Source of the DNA: Firmicutes bacterium CAG:124
Lineage (GTDB): Bacteria; Bacillota; Clostridia; Oscillospirales; Oscillospiraceae
DNA length: 31,592 nt
Assembly: GCA_000432135.1 (NCBI GenBank)
Contig: HF990581.1
Location: 1-31,592, forward strand
Direction: 5' to 3'
A program made the position numbers and the translations under genes. Below the pieces are notes generated by a model that was not told where the DNA came from, searched no databases, and saw nothing but the letters and a program-made list of their open reading frames with translations. Position 1 is the stretch's first letter. Each line of letters begins with the position of its first letter. Shown piece by piece: positions 6,792 to 14,268 of the stretch.

Positions 6792-8324
6792 ATGGCATTA
6801 TTGGAAATGAAAGGGATCACCAAGCTTTTTTACGGGATCCCTGCCAACGATCACATTGATCTGTCTGTAGAGGAGAGCGAAATTCACGCGCTTCTCGGTG
6901 AAAACGGCGCAGGAAAAACAACCCTTATGAATATTCTATACGGCTTGTATCACTGCGACGAAGGCGAGATCTGGTGGAACGGTGTCAAACAGGACTTTCA
7001 GAAGCCGCTGGATGCTATCGCCTGCGGCATCGGCATGGTGCATCAGCATTTTATGTTGGTTCGACCGATGACTGTCTTACAAAATATCATTCTGGGAATG
7101 AAAGTCGAAAGTTACCCGTTTATAAAGAAAAAAGACATTGCGAAGAAAATCAAAGCGCTGTCACAGAAATACGGCTTGGCCGTGGATGTCGATAAACGGA
7201 TCGATGAGCTCTCTGTTGGCGAACAGCAGCGTGTCGAGATCCTAAAGGCGCTCTACAGAAACGCAAAGCTTCTTGTTCTGGACGAACCCACTGCCGTCTT
7301 GACGCCACAGGAAACAGAAGTTCTGTTCTCTGTTTTGAGATCACTCAAGGAAGACGGGCACAGTATCATTCTGATTTCTCACCGGCTTGCTGAGATCATG
7401 GAAATTACGGATAAGATCACGGTTCTGCGCAGCGGAAAAAGAATTGACACGCTTACAACCGCAAAATGTACGGAAGCGCTTCTGTCCCAGCTTATGATCG
7501 GCCGACAGATTCGTACAGACAAAATTGAGTATGCCGAAAAGCCGCGTCCGGAGCGTGTATTGGATGTGCGGGGGCTTACGCTTAAAAACCCCAACGGCAG
7601 CAAGAATCTTCTGGATCAGGTTTCGTTCTGCCTCCATTGCGGAGAAATTCTCGGTGTGGCCGGAGTGGATGGGAACGGTCAAAACTATCTCGCTGAATTT
7701 CTTTGCGGGATTCGCAGACAGGATTCGCAATGCGTTTCTTTCAAAAATCAGTATATTGACAGACTGAACGTGCGGCAGCACTTTGAGCTTGGAATTTCCT
7801 ACATCCCGGATGACCGTCATCGTGATGGATTGATTCTGGATAAGAGTATCTCGGATAATTTGATCCTGCGTGATTATCGGACTCCAAAAATCTCAAAATT
7901 CGGCGTCGTCAACGAAAAGAACGTACTCGACTTTGCACGGGCTGCAATTGAAAAGTTTGACATTCGCGTACACGGACCGGGCGAACGTGCTGGGAATTTA
8001 TCAGGCGGCAACCAGCAGAAAATCATCCTAGCTCGGGAAATTGGCGATTCACCCGATCTGCTGATCGCTATGCAACCCACACGTGGACTTGATATCGGCG
8101 CATCAAGTTATGTACGGACGTGTATGCAGAACCTCCGAGAACGCGGCAAAGGTGTGCTCCTGATTTCGACGGATCTTGATGAGATCATGCAGGTTTCCGA
8201 CCGAATCGCTGTAATGTATGAAGGGAAAATTATGGGCATTGTAGAAAACTCCGCCGAATTAAAAGCCGAAACACTGGGCCTTATGATGGGCGGCCGCCCT
8301 GTGGAGGAGGTTATTGCGGAATGA
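6792..8324 (+). CDS. ABC importer ATPase with two nucleotide-binding domains (nucleoside type)
   Basis: This 510-residue cytoplasmic ATPase contains two fused ABC domains. The first has Walker A GENGAGKT (36-43), the MVHQHFMLV Q-loop region typical of the YufO/NupO group, signature LSVGEQQR and Walker B LLVLDEPTAVLTPQE. The second has the naturally degenerate GVDGNGQ in place of Walker A, and signature LSGGNQQK. In this family, as in sugar importers of the RbsA type, only one site is fully canonical. AGGAG precedes the ATG. The gene overlaps the first permease by four bases (ATGA), indicating coupled translation. Together with the BMP protein and two permeases it makes a complete importer. 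Confidence 0.94.
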   Translation: MALLEMKGITKLFYGIPANDHIDLSVEESEIHALLGENGAGKTTLMNILYGLYHCDEGEIWWNGVKQDFQKPLDAIACGIGMVHQHFMLVRPMTVLQNIILGMKVESYPFIKKKDIAKKIKALSQKYGLAVDVDKRIDELSVGEQQRVEILKALYRNAKLLVLDEPTAVLTPQETEVLFSVLRSLKEDGHSIILISHRLAEIMEITDKITVLRSGKRIDTLTTAKCTEALLSQLMIGRQIRTDKIEYAEKPRPERVLDVRGLTLKNPNGSKNLLDQVSFCLHCGEILGVAGVDGNGQNYLAEFLCGIRRQDSQCVSFKNQYIDRLNVRQHFELGISYIPDDRHRDGLILDKSISDNLILRDYRTPKISKFGVVNEKNVLDFARAAIEKFDIRVHGPGERAGNLSGGNQQKIILAREIGDSPDLLIAMQPTRGLDIGASSYVRTCMQNLRERGKGVLLISTDLDEIMQVSDRIAVMYEGKIMGIVENSAELKAETLGLMMGGRPVEEVIAE

Positions 8325-9352
8325 AGCAAAGGTTTATTAGAATTGCGTCCTCCGTCGCCGCAGTACTGCTGCTTGCTGTTGGATTGATATGGCTCTGCCA
8401 TGCCGATCCGATTGAGGCGTTCGGATATTTTTGTTATGGGCTGTTCGGTTCGCTTAACGGGTTCGCCGAGATATTCGTAAAGGCAACTCCGCTAATCCTG
8501 ATGGGATTAGGCGTTTCCATTTCATTTCAAACCGGCTTTTTCAATATCGGTGCAGAGGGGCAGTTTTACATGGGCGCACTGATGGCAACGTTTGTTGCTA
8601 TCAAGCTTCCAGGGCCGCCATGGTTTCGCTGCATCCTTGCCATATTTGTCGCATTCATATTTGGCGGGGTATGGGCATTTATTCCTGCGATCTTAAAAAA
8701 CAGGTGGGGGATCAGTGAAACCGTTAATACAATCATGTTCAACTATATTGCCACGATGTTTGTCGGGATCGCGATCCGCGGTGTTTTAATGGATAGCGCG
8801 GATTACCTGCCGCAGAGCGCAAAGACAGACTGTAATCTTCCGCTTCTTCTGCTTCCAACTCGCTTTCACCTTGGTTTTTTTATCGCCGTGGTGATAGCTC
8901 TCCTAATCTGGTTCGTTATGTATAAAACAGTGCTGGGCTATGAACTGAAAGTCAGCGGCAGCAACCCGAGAGGCGCATTCTGTGTTGGTATACCCGTCCA
9001 AAAAAGCCTTTTAACGGCAGCTATTCTGAGCGGCGGTCTGTCTGGCATTGCAGGCTCTGTTGAATTGCTGGGTGTCCAGCACCGCCTAATGGAGAATCTT
9101 TCTGCCGGAAACGGTTTCACCGCGATCCTGATCGCGCTTCTTGCAAAGAACCACCCACTGGGTGTCATTTTGGTTTCAATTTTGTATGCCGCGCTGCAAG
9201 TCGGTGCAAATACCATGCAACGTCAAATGGGTATCCCGTCATCTATTGTCAGTATTTTGATTGGCTTTATTGTTTTTCTGATCCTATCCAAGGACTTTTG
9301 GGAACTGCACACTCGCGCGAAGAAAAAAACGGAGGTGAGTAAGCATGAGTGA
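8321..9352 (+). CDS. ABC importer permease, first subunit (NupP/YufP-like)
   Basis: This 343-residue integral membrane protein belongs to the RbsC-like branched-chain amino-acid/sugar permease superfamily, nucleoside branch. Many hydrophobic segments alternate with short loops, beginning with a strong N-terminal helix (about 9-28). The stretches PLILMGLGVSISFQTGFFNIGAEGQ (read as two motifs, PLILMGLGVS and FNIGAEGQ) and AILSGGLSGIAGSVELLG are characteristic. It forms the transmembrane channel with the second permease. The start codon overlaps the ATPase stop and the end overlaps the next gene by eight bases, so all three should be translated in a coupled fashion. Confidence 0.93.
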   Translation: MKQRFIRIASSVAAVLLLAVGLIWLCHADPIEAFGYFCYGLFGSLNGFAEIFVKATPLILMGLGVSISFQTGFFNIGAEGQFYMGALMATFVAIKLPGPPWFRCILAIFVAFIFGGVWAFIPAILKNRWGISETVNTIMFNYIATMFVGIAIRGVLMDSADYLPQSAKTDCNLPLLLLPTRFHLGFFIAVVIALLIWFVMYKTVLGYELKVSGSNPRGAFCVGIPVQKSLLTAAILSGGLSGIAGSVELLGVQHRLMENLSAGNGFTAILIALLAKNHPLGVILVSILYAALQVGANTMQRQMGIPSSIVSILIGFIVFLILSKDFWELHTRAKKKTEVSKHE

Positions 9353-10289
9353 ACTCCTGCAACTTACATTCTGGGCAACATTTTTATCTGCCGCAGTACG
9401 CACAGCGATTCCGATTCTGTGCGCTTCCATTGGCGAAGACATTTCAGAGAAAGCCGGCATCATTAACGTTGGTTTGGAAGCAGTCATGCTGGTTGGAGCT
9501 TTTTTTGGGTTTGCGGCAGCCTATTTGACGCACAGCCTGTTCTGGGGGTTCGTCGTCGGTATGCTCGCAGGTATGCTTTTGAGCCTGCTTCACGCATTCC
9601 TATCAGTTTACCTGAAGCAGGACCAGAACGTCGCGGGCGTCGCACTGAACCTGCTTGCTACAGGGCTTACCAGCTATATTTTCCAACTGATGGTCAACCG
9701 GTATGGGATCCCGCAGATTGAAACATTAAAGAGTGTTCCTATTCCGCTTCTCAGTAAGATTCCTCTGATTGGTGATGCGCTGTTCAATAAGGATATTGTA
9801 GTCTATTTTTCATATCTTCTGGTCGTCTTTCTGGTGTCTTATTATAAAAAGACCATCTGGGGTATGTCTCTTTGCGCGGTCGGCGAAAATCCCCGCGCGG
9901 CAGACGCCGTTGGCATTTCCGTATATAAGAATCAGTACATGGCAGCTGCCGTCAATGGGTTGCTAGGCGGCCTCGGCGGTGCATACCTGCTGCTTGGGCA
10001 GCTTGGTATCTTCTTTGAAAACATTACTGCAGGCCGCGGCTATATCGCTCTGGCGGTAGTAGTATTTGGCCGGCGCAATCCCATAGGAATCCTTTTGGCT
10101 GCACTTTTTTTCGGCGCAGCGGAGGCTTTTCAGTTCCGACTGCAGATTTTGGGGATATCGCTCCCGATTCAGGTCTTTACAGGGTTGCCATATGTTCTGA
10201 CTGCGCTCTCACTGCTGCTTGTCGCACGAAGCAAAAGAGACGGTACGCCTGCTGCCTTGGGAGTTGCGTATGATCGCATGTCCCGATAA
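9345..10289 (+). CDS. ABC importer permease, second subunit (NupQ/YufQ-like)
   Basis: This 314-residue hydrophobic protein is the partner permease of the same importer. Motifs include PILCASIGEDISEKAG with IINVGLEAVMLVGAF near the N-terminus, and GLLGGLGGAYLLLGQLG followed by GRGYIALAVVVFGR near the C-terminus, matching the YufQ group of nucleoside permeases. GGAGGTGAG lies within the previous gene's last codons, giving a strong internal ribosome site. The gene ends 22 bases before the amidohydrolase, so transporter and enzyme are probably cotranscribed. Confidence 0.93.
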   Translation: MSELLQLTFWATFLSAAVRTAIPILCASIGEDISEKAGIINVGLEAVMLVGAFFGFAAAYLTHSLFWGFVVGMLAGMLLSLLHAFLSVYLKQDQNVAGVALNLLATGLTSYIFQLMVNRYGIPQIETLKSVPIPLLSKIPLIGDALFNKDIVVYFSYLLVVFLVSYYKKTIWGMSLCAVGENPRAADAVGISVYKNQYMAAAVNGLLGGLGGAYLLLGQLGIFFENITAGRGYIALAVVVFGRRNPIGILLAALFFGAAEAFQFRLQILGISLPIQVFTGLPYVLTALSLLLVARSKRDGTPAALGVAYDRMSR

Positions 10290-10311
10290 GAAAATCACAG
10301 AGAGGTTTTTT

Positions 10312-11622
10312 ATGAATACATCTATTTTTGCACTGAAGGGGCATATTATCCACACCCCGACCCCGAAAGGGTTTGAAATCTTCGAGAACTCCTACGTTGT
10401 CTGTAAAAAAGATACCGTCATCGGCATATTCAAGGATTTGCCAGAGCAATATCAGGCGATCCCCGTTTTTGATTATTCGGGAAAGCTGATCATTCCAGGT
10501 ATGGCGGATATTCATCAGCATGCACCGCAATATGGCTTTCGCGGGTTAGGAATGGCTCTGGATTTGGATAGTAATTGGAACACTTGGTTCATGCAGTACT
10601 CTTTACCGGAGGAACGCCATTTCAACGACCTGAACTACGCTGAACTGGCATATGAAAAATTCACAAATGACCTGCTTAGATCTACTACGACCAGAACGTG
10701 TACGTTTGCAACGATCCATCGCCCCGCGACAGAGCTTCTGATGCAGAAGCTTGCTGATAAGGGATTTGTGGCATATGTTGGCAAGCTGAATATGGATCGA
10801 AATTCCATTGAAGGGTTGCAGGAAACAACGGAAGAATCTCTGCGGGAAACTAGAACATGGCTTGAGAACACATGCGAAAAATACGAATACGTTAAGCCGA
10901 TGATCACGCCTCGATATATACCATCCTGCACAGATGCCTGTATGGAAGGTCTGCAGGCTCTCATTCATGAATTCGGTGTTCCTACTCAATCCCATTTAAG
11001 CGAAGGCCTGGACGAAATTGAATGGGTCAAGCAGTTAAAACCGGAAATCTCTTTTTACGGACAGGCCTATGATATGTACGATATGCTGGGTTCGGTCGTG
11101 CAGAGCGTACAGGCGCATTGTGTCTTCCCAACACCGGAGGAATTTGAATTAATGTCTAGAAGGAAAAAGCTCTGGGTTGCGCATTGCCCACAAAGCAACA
11201 TGAACGCAAACGGCGTTGCAGCGCCGATCCGCAGGTACCTGGACGCTGGAATCCATGTCGGTCTTGGTACGGATATTGCTGGCTCGAATACGCTGAGTAT
11301 GTTCCGCACAATCTCGGATACGATTGTCGCCTCCAAAATCTATTGGAACAGCATGGAAAGAAAAGGAGATCCGTTCGCCGAGAAGACTTACTTGACCGTT
11401 TCTGAGGCGTTTTACCTTGCCACAAAGGGCGGTTGCTCATTTTGGGGAAAAGCCGGCAGTTTTGAAGAAGGCTCTCTTTTCGATGCCGTTGTTATTGACG
11501 ATGCGCCTTTGTGGGATTTCAATAACAGAAGCCTCCGTCAAAGAATCGAACGAGTGGTATTCCAAGGAGACGAGCGGCATACGGTTGCCAAATTTATTAA
11601 TGGCCGAAAGGTTTACGGATAA
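10312..11622 (+). CDS. guaD: guanine-deaminase-like amidohydrolase
   Basis: This 436-residue metal-dependent amidohydrolase most resembles guanine deaminase, which converts guanine to xanthine and ammonia. Visible features are PGMADIHQHAPQYGFRG (metal ligands His68 and His70, with the HAPQ motif typical of GuaD), TPRYIPSC (198-205), SHLSEG (His228, catalytic Glu231), QAHC (His269), HCPQSNMN (291-298) and GLGTDIAGSNTLSMF (Asp321). The ATG at 10312 is chosen because AGAGAGG lies just before it; a longer reading frame overlaps the permease without a ribosome site. Coming directly after a BMP-type nucleoside importer, it supports a purine scavenging role. Other aryl-amine deaminations cannot be excluded. 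Confidence 0.82.
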   Translation: MNTSIFALKGHIIHTPTPKGFEIFENSYVVCKKDTVIGIFKDLPEQYQAIPVFDYSGKLIIPGMADIHQHAPQYGFRGLGMALDLDSNWNTWFMQYSLPEERHFNDLNYAELAYEKFTNDLLRSTTTRTCTFATIHRPATELLMQKLADKGFVAYVGKLNMDRNSIEGLQETTEESLRETRTWLENTCEKYEYVKPMITPRYIPSCTDACMEGLQALIHEFGVPTQSHLSEGLDEIEWVKQLKPEISFYGQAYDMYDMLGSVVQSVQAHCVFPTPEEFELMSRRKKLWVAHCPQSNMNANGVAAPIRRYLDAGIHVGLGTDIAGSNTLSMFRTISDTIVASKIYWNSMERKGDPFAEKTYLTVSEAFYLATKGGCSFWGKAGSFEEGSLFDAVVIDDAPLWDFNNRSLRQRIERVVFQGDERHTVAKFINGRKVYG

Positions 11623-11680
11623 GCCGCACACCGCTGCGACCCCGAAAGCATCTGAATATCTGAGTCTTTTTTCTAAAATC

Positions 11681-11718
11681 AATCGCCACCGCTTTCATTT
11701 CAAAAAGAGGTGGCGATT
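11681..11718. terminator. hairpin between convergent guaD-like and gntR genes, possible bidirectional terminator
   Basis: AATCGCCACC (11681-11690) and its exact complement (11709-11718) form a 10-bp stem whose 18-base loop includes the gntR stop codon. Both sides are AT-rich but neither has a long uninterrupted T tract, so termination strength is uncertain. Confidence 0.5.
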
Positions 11719-12489
11719 AATCTTATAGTCAATAAACGTTGTATTTGAAAAGAACTGGGAGTACATAATTGGGCGATTCTCCGCATCGAAACACAGGCTA
11801 CGCATATATAAAAGTGGAATATCTTCGGGTGGATGAAACCGGCGGATATGCGCTAAGGAATCTTTATCGACTGTCCCAAGCTTCAACTCGTCTCGGTTTG
11901 ACCGAATTCCCATGGAATGAAAGAGCGCCATTCGCAAATCTGCGTCGGGGTCATACGCTACATTCCATTCTTCCTCCGTTGAAAGAAATTTAGATGGAAA
12001 ACAATCTTCCAGTAAAACTGTAAAGTGCCCGTCTGCTCGGAACAGCAGATACCGCAGGATAATCTCCTCCTGTTCCGAGATCTCCAAGATTGGTGCATAA
12101 TAACCGCCGGCGGGTTGACGGATGATCGTTACGGGATCGCAGGATGGAAGAAAGCCTTTCGCCCTGATCATTGACTGAATGTCAAAAAAATACAGGAGGT
12201 TTTCTTTTTCATTGACCGGAGGATTCAAAAGATAGGTCCCGCTTCCTTTTTTTCGAATTAAATAGCCTTCAAATTCCAGCTTTTGAAGAACCTCTCTGAT
12301 TGTCGCTCTGCTGACGTGATAGTGCTCCGCCAGCTTCAACTCAGATGGAATCTTCTGCCCTTTTTTCGCTGTGGAAAAAAAGCGAATCATGGACTCATGG
12401 ATTTGAATCTGGTTGGTTGCACGAAACAGGTGCGACGACATGTCTGATGACAGTTCTTCTGCAAGCGCTACTTTCTGCCGCTTAATCAC
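11695..12489 (-). CDS. GntR-family transcriptional regulator, HutC type (UTRA domain)
   Basis: This 264-residue protein has a GntR winged-helix domain (about 30-95, with IPSELKLAEHYHVSRATIREVLQKLEFEGYL split across helices and the wing GSGTYLL) followed by a UTRA effector domain of the HutC subfamily (about 105-264). Such repressors usually respond to a small metabolite of the adjacent pathway. It converges on the purine importer/deaminase operon and is the best candidate for its regulator. The start is GTG at 12489, supported by AAAGGGG eight bases upstream. The translated sequence seems complete and ends inside the convergent hairpin. Confidence 0.9.
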   Translation of the reverse strand: MIKRQKVALAEELSSDMSSHLFRATNQIQIHESMIRFFSTAKKGQKIPSELKLAEHYHVSRATIREVLQKLEFEGYLIRKKGSGTYLLNPPVNEKENLLYFFDIQSMIRAKGFLPSCDPVTIIRQPAGGYYAPILEISEQEEIILRYLLFRADGHFTVLLEDCFPSKFLSTEEEWNVAYDPDADLRMALFHSMGIRSNRDELKLGTVDKDSLAHIRRFHPPEDIPLLYMRSLCFDAENRPIMYSQFFSNTTFIDYKINRHLFLK

Positions 12490-12506
12490 GATAACCCCTT
12501 TCTATA

Positions 12507-12535
12507 TCTATATCGCTGCCAAGATAATTACACAA
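12507..12535 (-). promoter_or_regulatory. possible promoter of the HutC-type regulator gene
   Basis: On the minus strand TTGTGT and TATAGA are spaced by 17 bases, and a second TATAGA follows immediately. Both boxes are imperfect, so this is tentative. The tandem TATAGA sequence could also be a repressor contact. Confidence 0.35.
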
Positions 12536-12822
12536 ATATTTGCTGCAAAACAAAACGAGTAAGCACGTAATCCTTGACTGCCCGCTGCGCACCTTTACCG
12601 GCGGTCATCATTTTCGTGATCTCACGAAAATGATCCGATACTTCTATTCCGCTGGTTTTGCAAGATTCAATAGCACGCCCGATTGCCTTATCAAAGTTCT
12701 CCCATCGTTCATAGCCGAGAAGCGGCATGAGATCCCGTGCATACCAGAATTCAATATGTGCCTCCTGGTCGCTATGTATTACAAGGTCAAATTGTTCTTT
12801 GATTTGACTGACTCTCTTTTTT
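12528..12822 (-). pseudogene. truncated DinD-like (DNA-damage-inducible protein D) remnant
   Basis: The frame reads through the conserved N-terminal DinD region: HIEFWYARDLMPLLGYERW, then ENFDKAIGRAIESCKTSG, VSDHFREITKMM and GKGAQRAVKDYVLTRF. Intact relatives continue after this point with YACYLIAQNGD and about 150-200 further residues; here the frame turns to VLQQIFV and stops. Upstream there is no ATG in frame before a stop at about 12826; only the internal ATG (12728) could start, inside the conserved domain. Loss of both ends marks it as a remnant. DinD-like proteins often lie in accessory islands next to restriction or toxin-antitoxin genes, none of which remain here. Confidence 0.75.
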
Positions 12823-12825
12823 CCT

Positions 12826-13011
12826 TTATTTGACCTCCGTTACATTCGCCGTAAGCACTTCGTCCAGCAAATCTCTCACTTTTACAGAAACGGACACGCT
12901 TTTTCCTGCTTTCGACAGCGAGAAATTTCCATGCGTAGAATGGCAGCTATCGTTTTCTGACCGAAGTCGTCGAGTAAGGTCTTTCAGTCGTTCAGGGGAT
13001 ATGGTTCTCAT
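12826..13011 (-). CDS. small hypothetical protein, doubtful
   Basis: A 61-codon frame starts MRTISPERLKDLTRRL and ends directly before the DinD remnant. It is hydrophilic, with a charged helix-like start and a Ser/Val-rich middle, and I recognise no family. GAGG lies only two bases before the ATG, too close to be convincing. A further 40-codon frame (12992-13114) with a hydrophobic start overlaps it by 20 bases. Both lie in decayed DNA and may be debris. Confidence 0.25.
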   Translation of the reverse strand: MRTISPERLKDLTRRLRSENDSCHSTHGNFSLSKAGKSVSVSVKVRDLLDEVLTANVTEVK

Positions 13012-13151
13012 ACCTCGTTTTGGATTTCTCTTTCATTGTATTGCTGAGAACGAATTTCGTCAAGGCATTACCAAGAATCAGTTCTATAAATATTACAACC
13101 GTATAAATTCCCATAAAAAGCCGTTCGCTTTGCCATTGACGCAGACAATGA

Positions 13152-13322
13152 AGCGTGATAGTCGCCGTCATAGGCTTCGGTCTCCTCGTTCCATGCGCGG
13201 CCGATCCAGCCGTCGCTGATGATCTGCGTGCGGTAGATGCCGTAGGTGCTGAGGAAGAATGCCTTGCGCAGGTAATCCGTGCCGATGGCCCAGACCTTCT
13301 TGCCGTCGGGGCTGGTGATGCC
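13152..13322 (-). pseudogene. unidentified coding fragment
   Basis: On the minus strand one frame stays open with protein-like composition for about 57 codons: GITSPDGKKVWAIGTDYLR ... AFFLSTYGIYRTQIISDGW ... AWNEETEAYDGDYH. I cannot name the family. It has no start of its own and joins abruptly to a protease fragment in a different frame at about 13319, so it is a piece of a larger lost gene. Codon use is GC-rich like the host core genes, unlike the AT-rich DNA immediately downstream. Confidence 0.4.
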
Positions 13323-13417
13323 TTGGTGGTAACGACATTCTTTACGTTCACAAGGCCAGCGCCCTGTTCACGCGGAGAGAACTCCGAGCCGGTGCTGTTG
13401 GTGCCGGGCACGGCAGA
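13319..13417 (-). pseudogene. C-terminal catalytic-domain fragment of a subtilisin-family (S8) protease
   Basis: About 33 codons read AVPGTNSTGSEFSPREQGAG and then LVNVKNVVTTKA. The SPREQGAGLVNV string is the signature found just after the catalytic serine region in large cell-wall S8 proteases of the lactocepin/C5a-peptidase type. Nothing of the rest of such a protein (over 1000 residues) is present. The fragment is fused out of frame to unrelated coding debris on one side and abuts a plus-strand regulator fragment on the other. Confidence 0.55.
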
Positions 13418-13419
13418 GT

Positions 13420-14016
13420 CTTTCTCTGATCGCCGAGCAGCAGACCGAGATGCTTTCCCAGCCGGAGACGCTGCGGCATCTGATCGCGCTCACGCTCAAC
13501 CGCGGCTCGGAGCTTCCGTCGGAGGTGCAGGATTTTGAGAACCTGCTGCAGTTCCTCGCGGTCTATCCGTGCAGCGAGCAGACGAAGTGGCTCTGCTCCC
13601 AGCTCTGGCGGCAGCCGGAGGTCTATTTCGAGCGATACCAGCAGCTGCTTGCCCTCTGCACCCCCGTCGTTCAGGCCCACGAGGCGGCGCTTCAGGCCGA
13701 ATTCGACGCTGCCGCCGCGCAGACGCGGGCGGCGCTGGCCGGGGAACCCACAGACTTCATGCAGCAGTTCGGGATGCAGCATCTTGCGCTCGACCAGATG
13801 CTCGTCTGCCCCAGCGCCGCTTTTTTCAACGGCATCGGCCTGTCTCCCGTCACGATCTCCCACCACATGAGCTCGCTCGTGTCCGCCGGGTTCATCCACG
13901 TGGACAAGCAGAACCCGCGCGGCTTCAACCTTGAGGCTGCGCGGGCCCTGTTTTGGCGAAAGAAATCCCGCAAACAAGTGACCGGCTTGTCTGCGGGGGA
14001 TTCTTTATCAATATGA
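13420..14016 (+). pseudogene. ArsR-like winged-helix regulator with internal deletion and lost N-terminus
   Basis: The frame from about 13420 reads LIAEQQTEMLSQPETLRHL and onward as a helical regulator body, then VCPSAAFFNGIGL, and passes directly into SPVTISHHMSSLVSAGFIHV, the recognition helix of an ArsR-type winged helix. In intact relatives a long segment, including the first half of the DNA-binding domain, should come between them. The join is at about 13825-13845, so an internal deletion is likely. No plausible start with a ribosome site exists (ATG at 13450 lacks one), and the 3' end runs into non-homologous sequence after EAARALF. Confidence 0.55.
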
Positions 14017-14023
14017 GGGGAAA

Positions 14024-14062
14024 ATGAAAAAGTGTTTATCGCTTCTTGCAGGATTATCATAG
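14024..14062 (+). pseudogene. tiny frame resembling a lipoprotein start, probably debris
   Basis: After a good GAGGGG site an ATG opens MKKCLSLLAGLS and then stops. It looks like the first residues of a secreted or lipoprotein gene cut short, or a leader peptide. The remaining bases to the clpB promoter are AT-rich and hold a weak TTAAAAACTT-type inverted repeat, nothing more. Confidence 0.2.
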
Positions 14063-14175
14063 CAAGGGTTTATTAAAAAACTTAGAGGCAAGTTTTTAAA
14101 TAACTATTAAATTCGAAACTTCTTTTTTCGATCAAATGTTTACAAAAATATCACAATTTTCGGCCCTGCTCCCCC

Positions 14176-14204
14176 TTGACAAATTCCGGGTACAGGACTA
14201 TGAT
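14176..14204 (+). promoter_or_regulatory. sigma-A promoter of clpB
   Basis: TTGACA (14176-14181) and TATGAT (14199-14204) are spaced by 17 bases, close to the ideal vegetative promoter. Transcription should begin about 14211, immediately before the CIRCE element. Confidence 0.88.
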
Positions 14205-14218
14205 GAAGCCAAAATGAA

Positions 14219-14245
14219 TTAGCACTCATGAATATAGAGTGCTAA
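14219..14245. promoter_or_regulatory. CIRCE operator (HrcA binding site)
   Basis: TTAGCACTC (14219-14227), nine spacer bases, then GAGTGCTAA (14237-14245): both arms match the CIRCE consensus exactly. It lies just downstream of the predicted transcription start, the usual position for repression by HrcA, with release upon heat shock. Confidence 0.96.
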
Positions 14246-14268
14246 CGCTGGAAGAAGAGGTGTGAACT

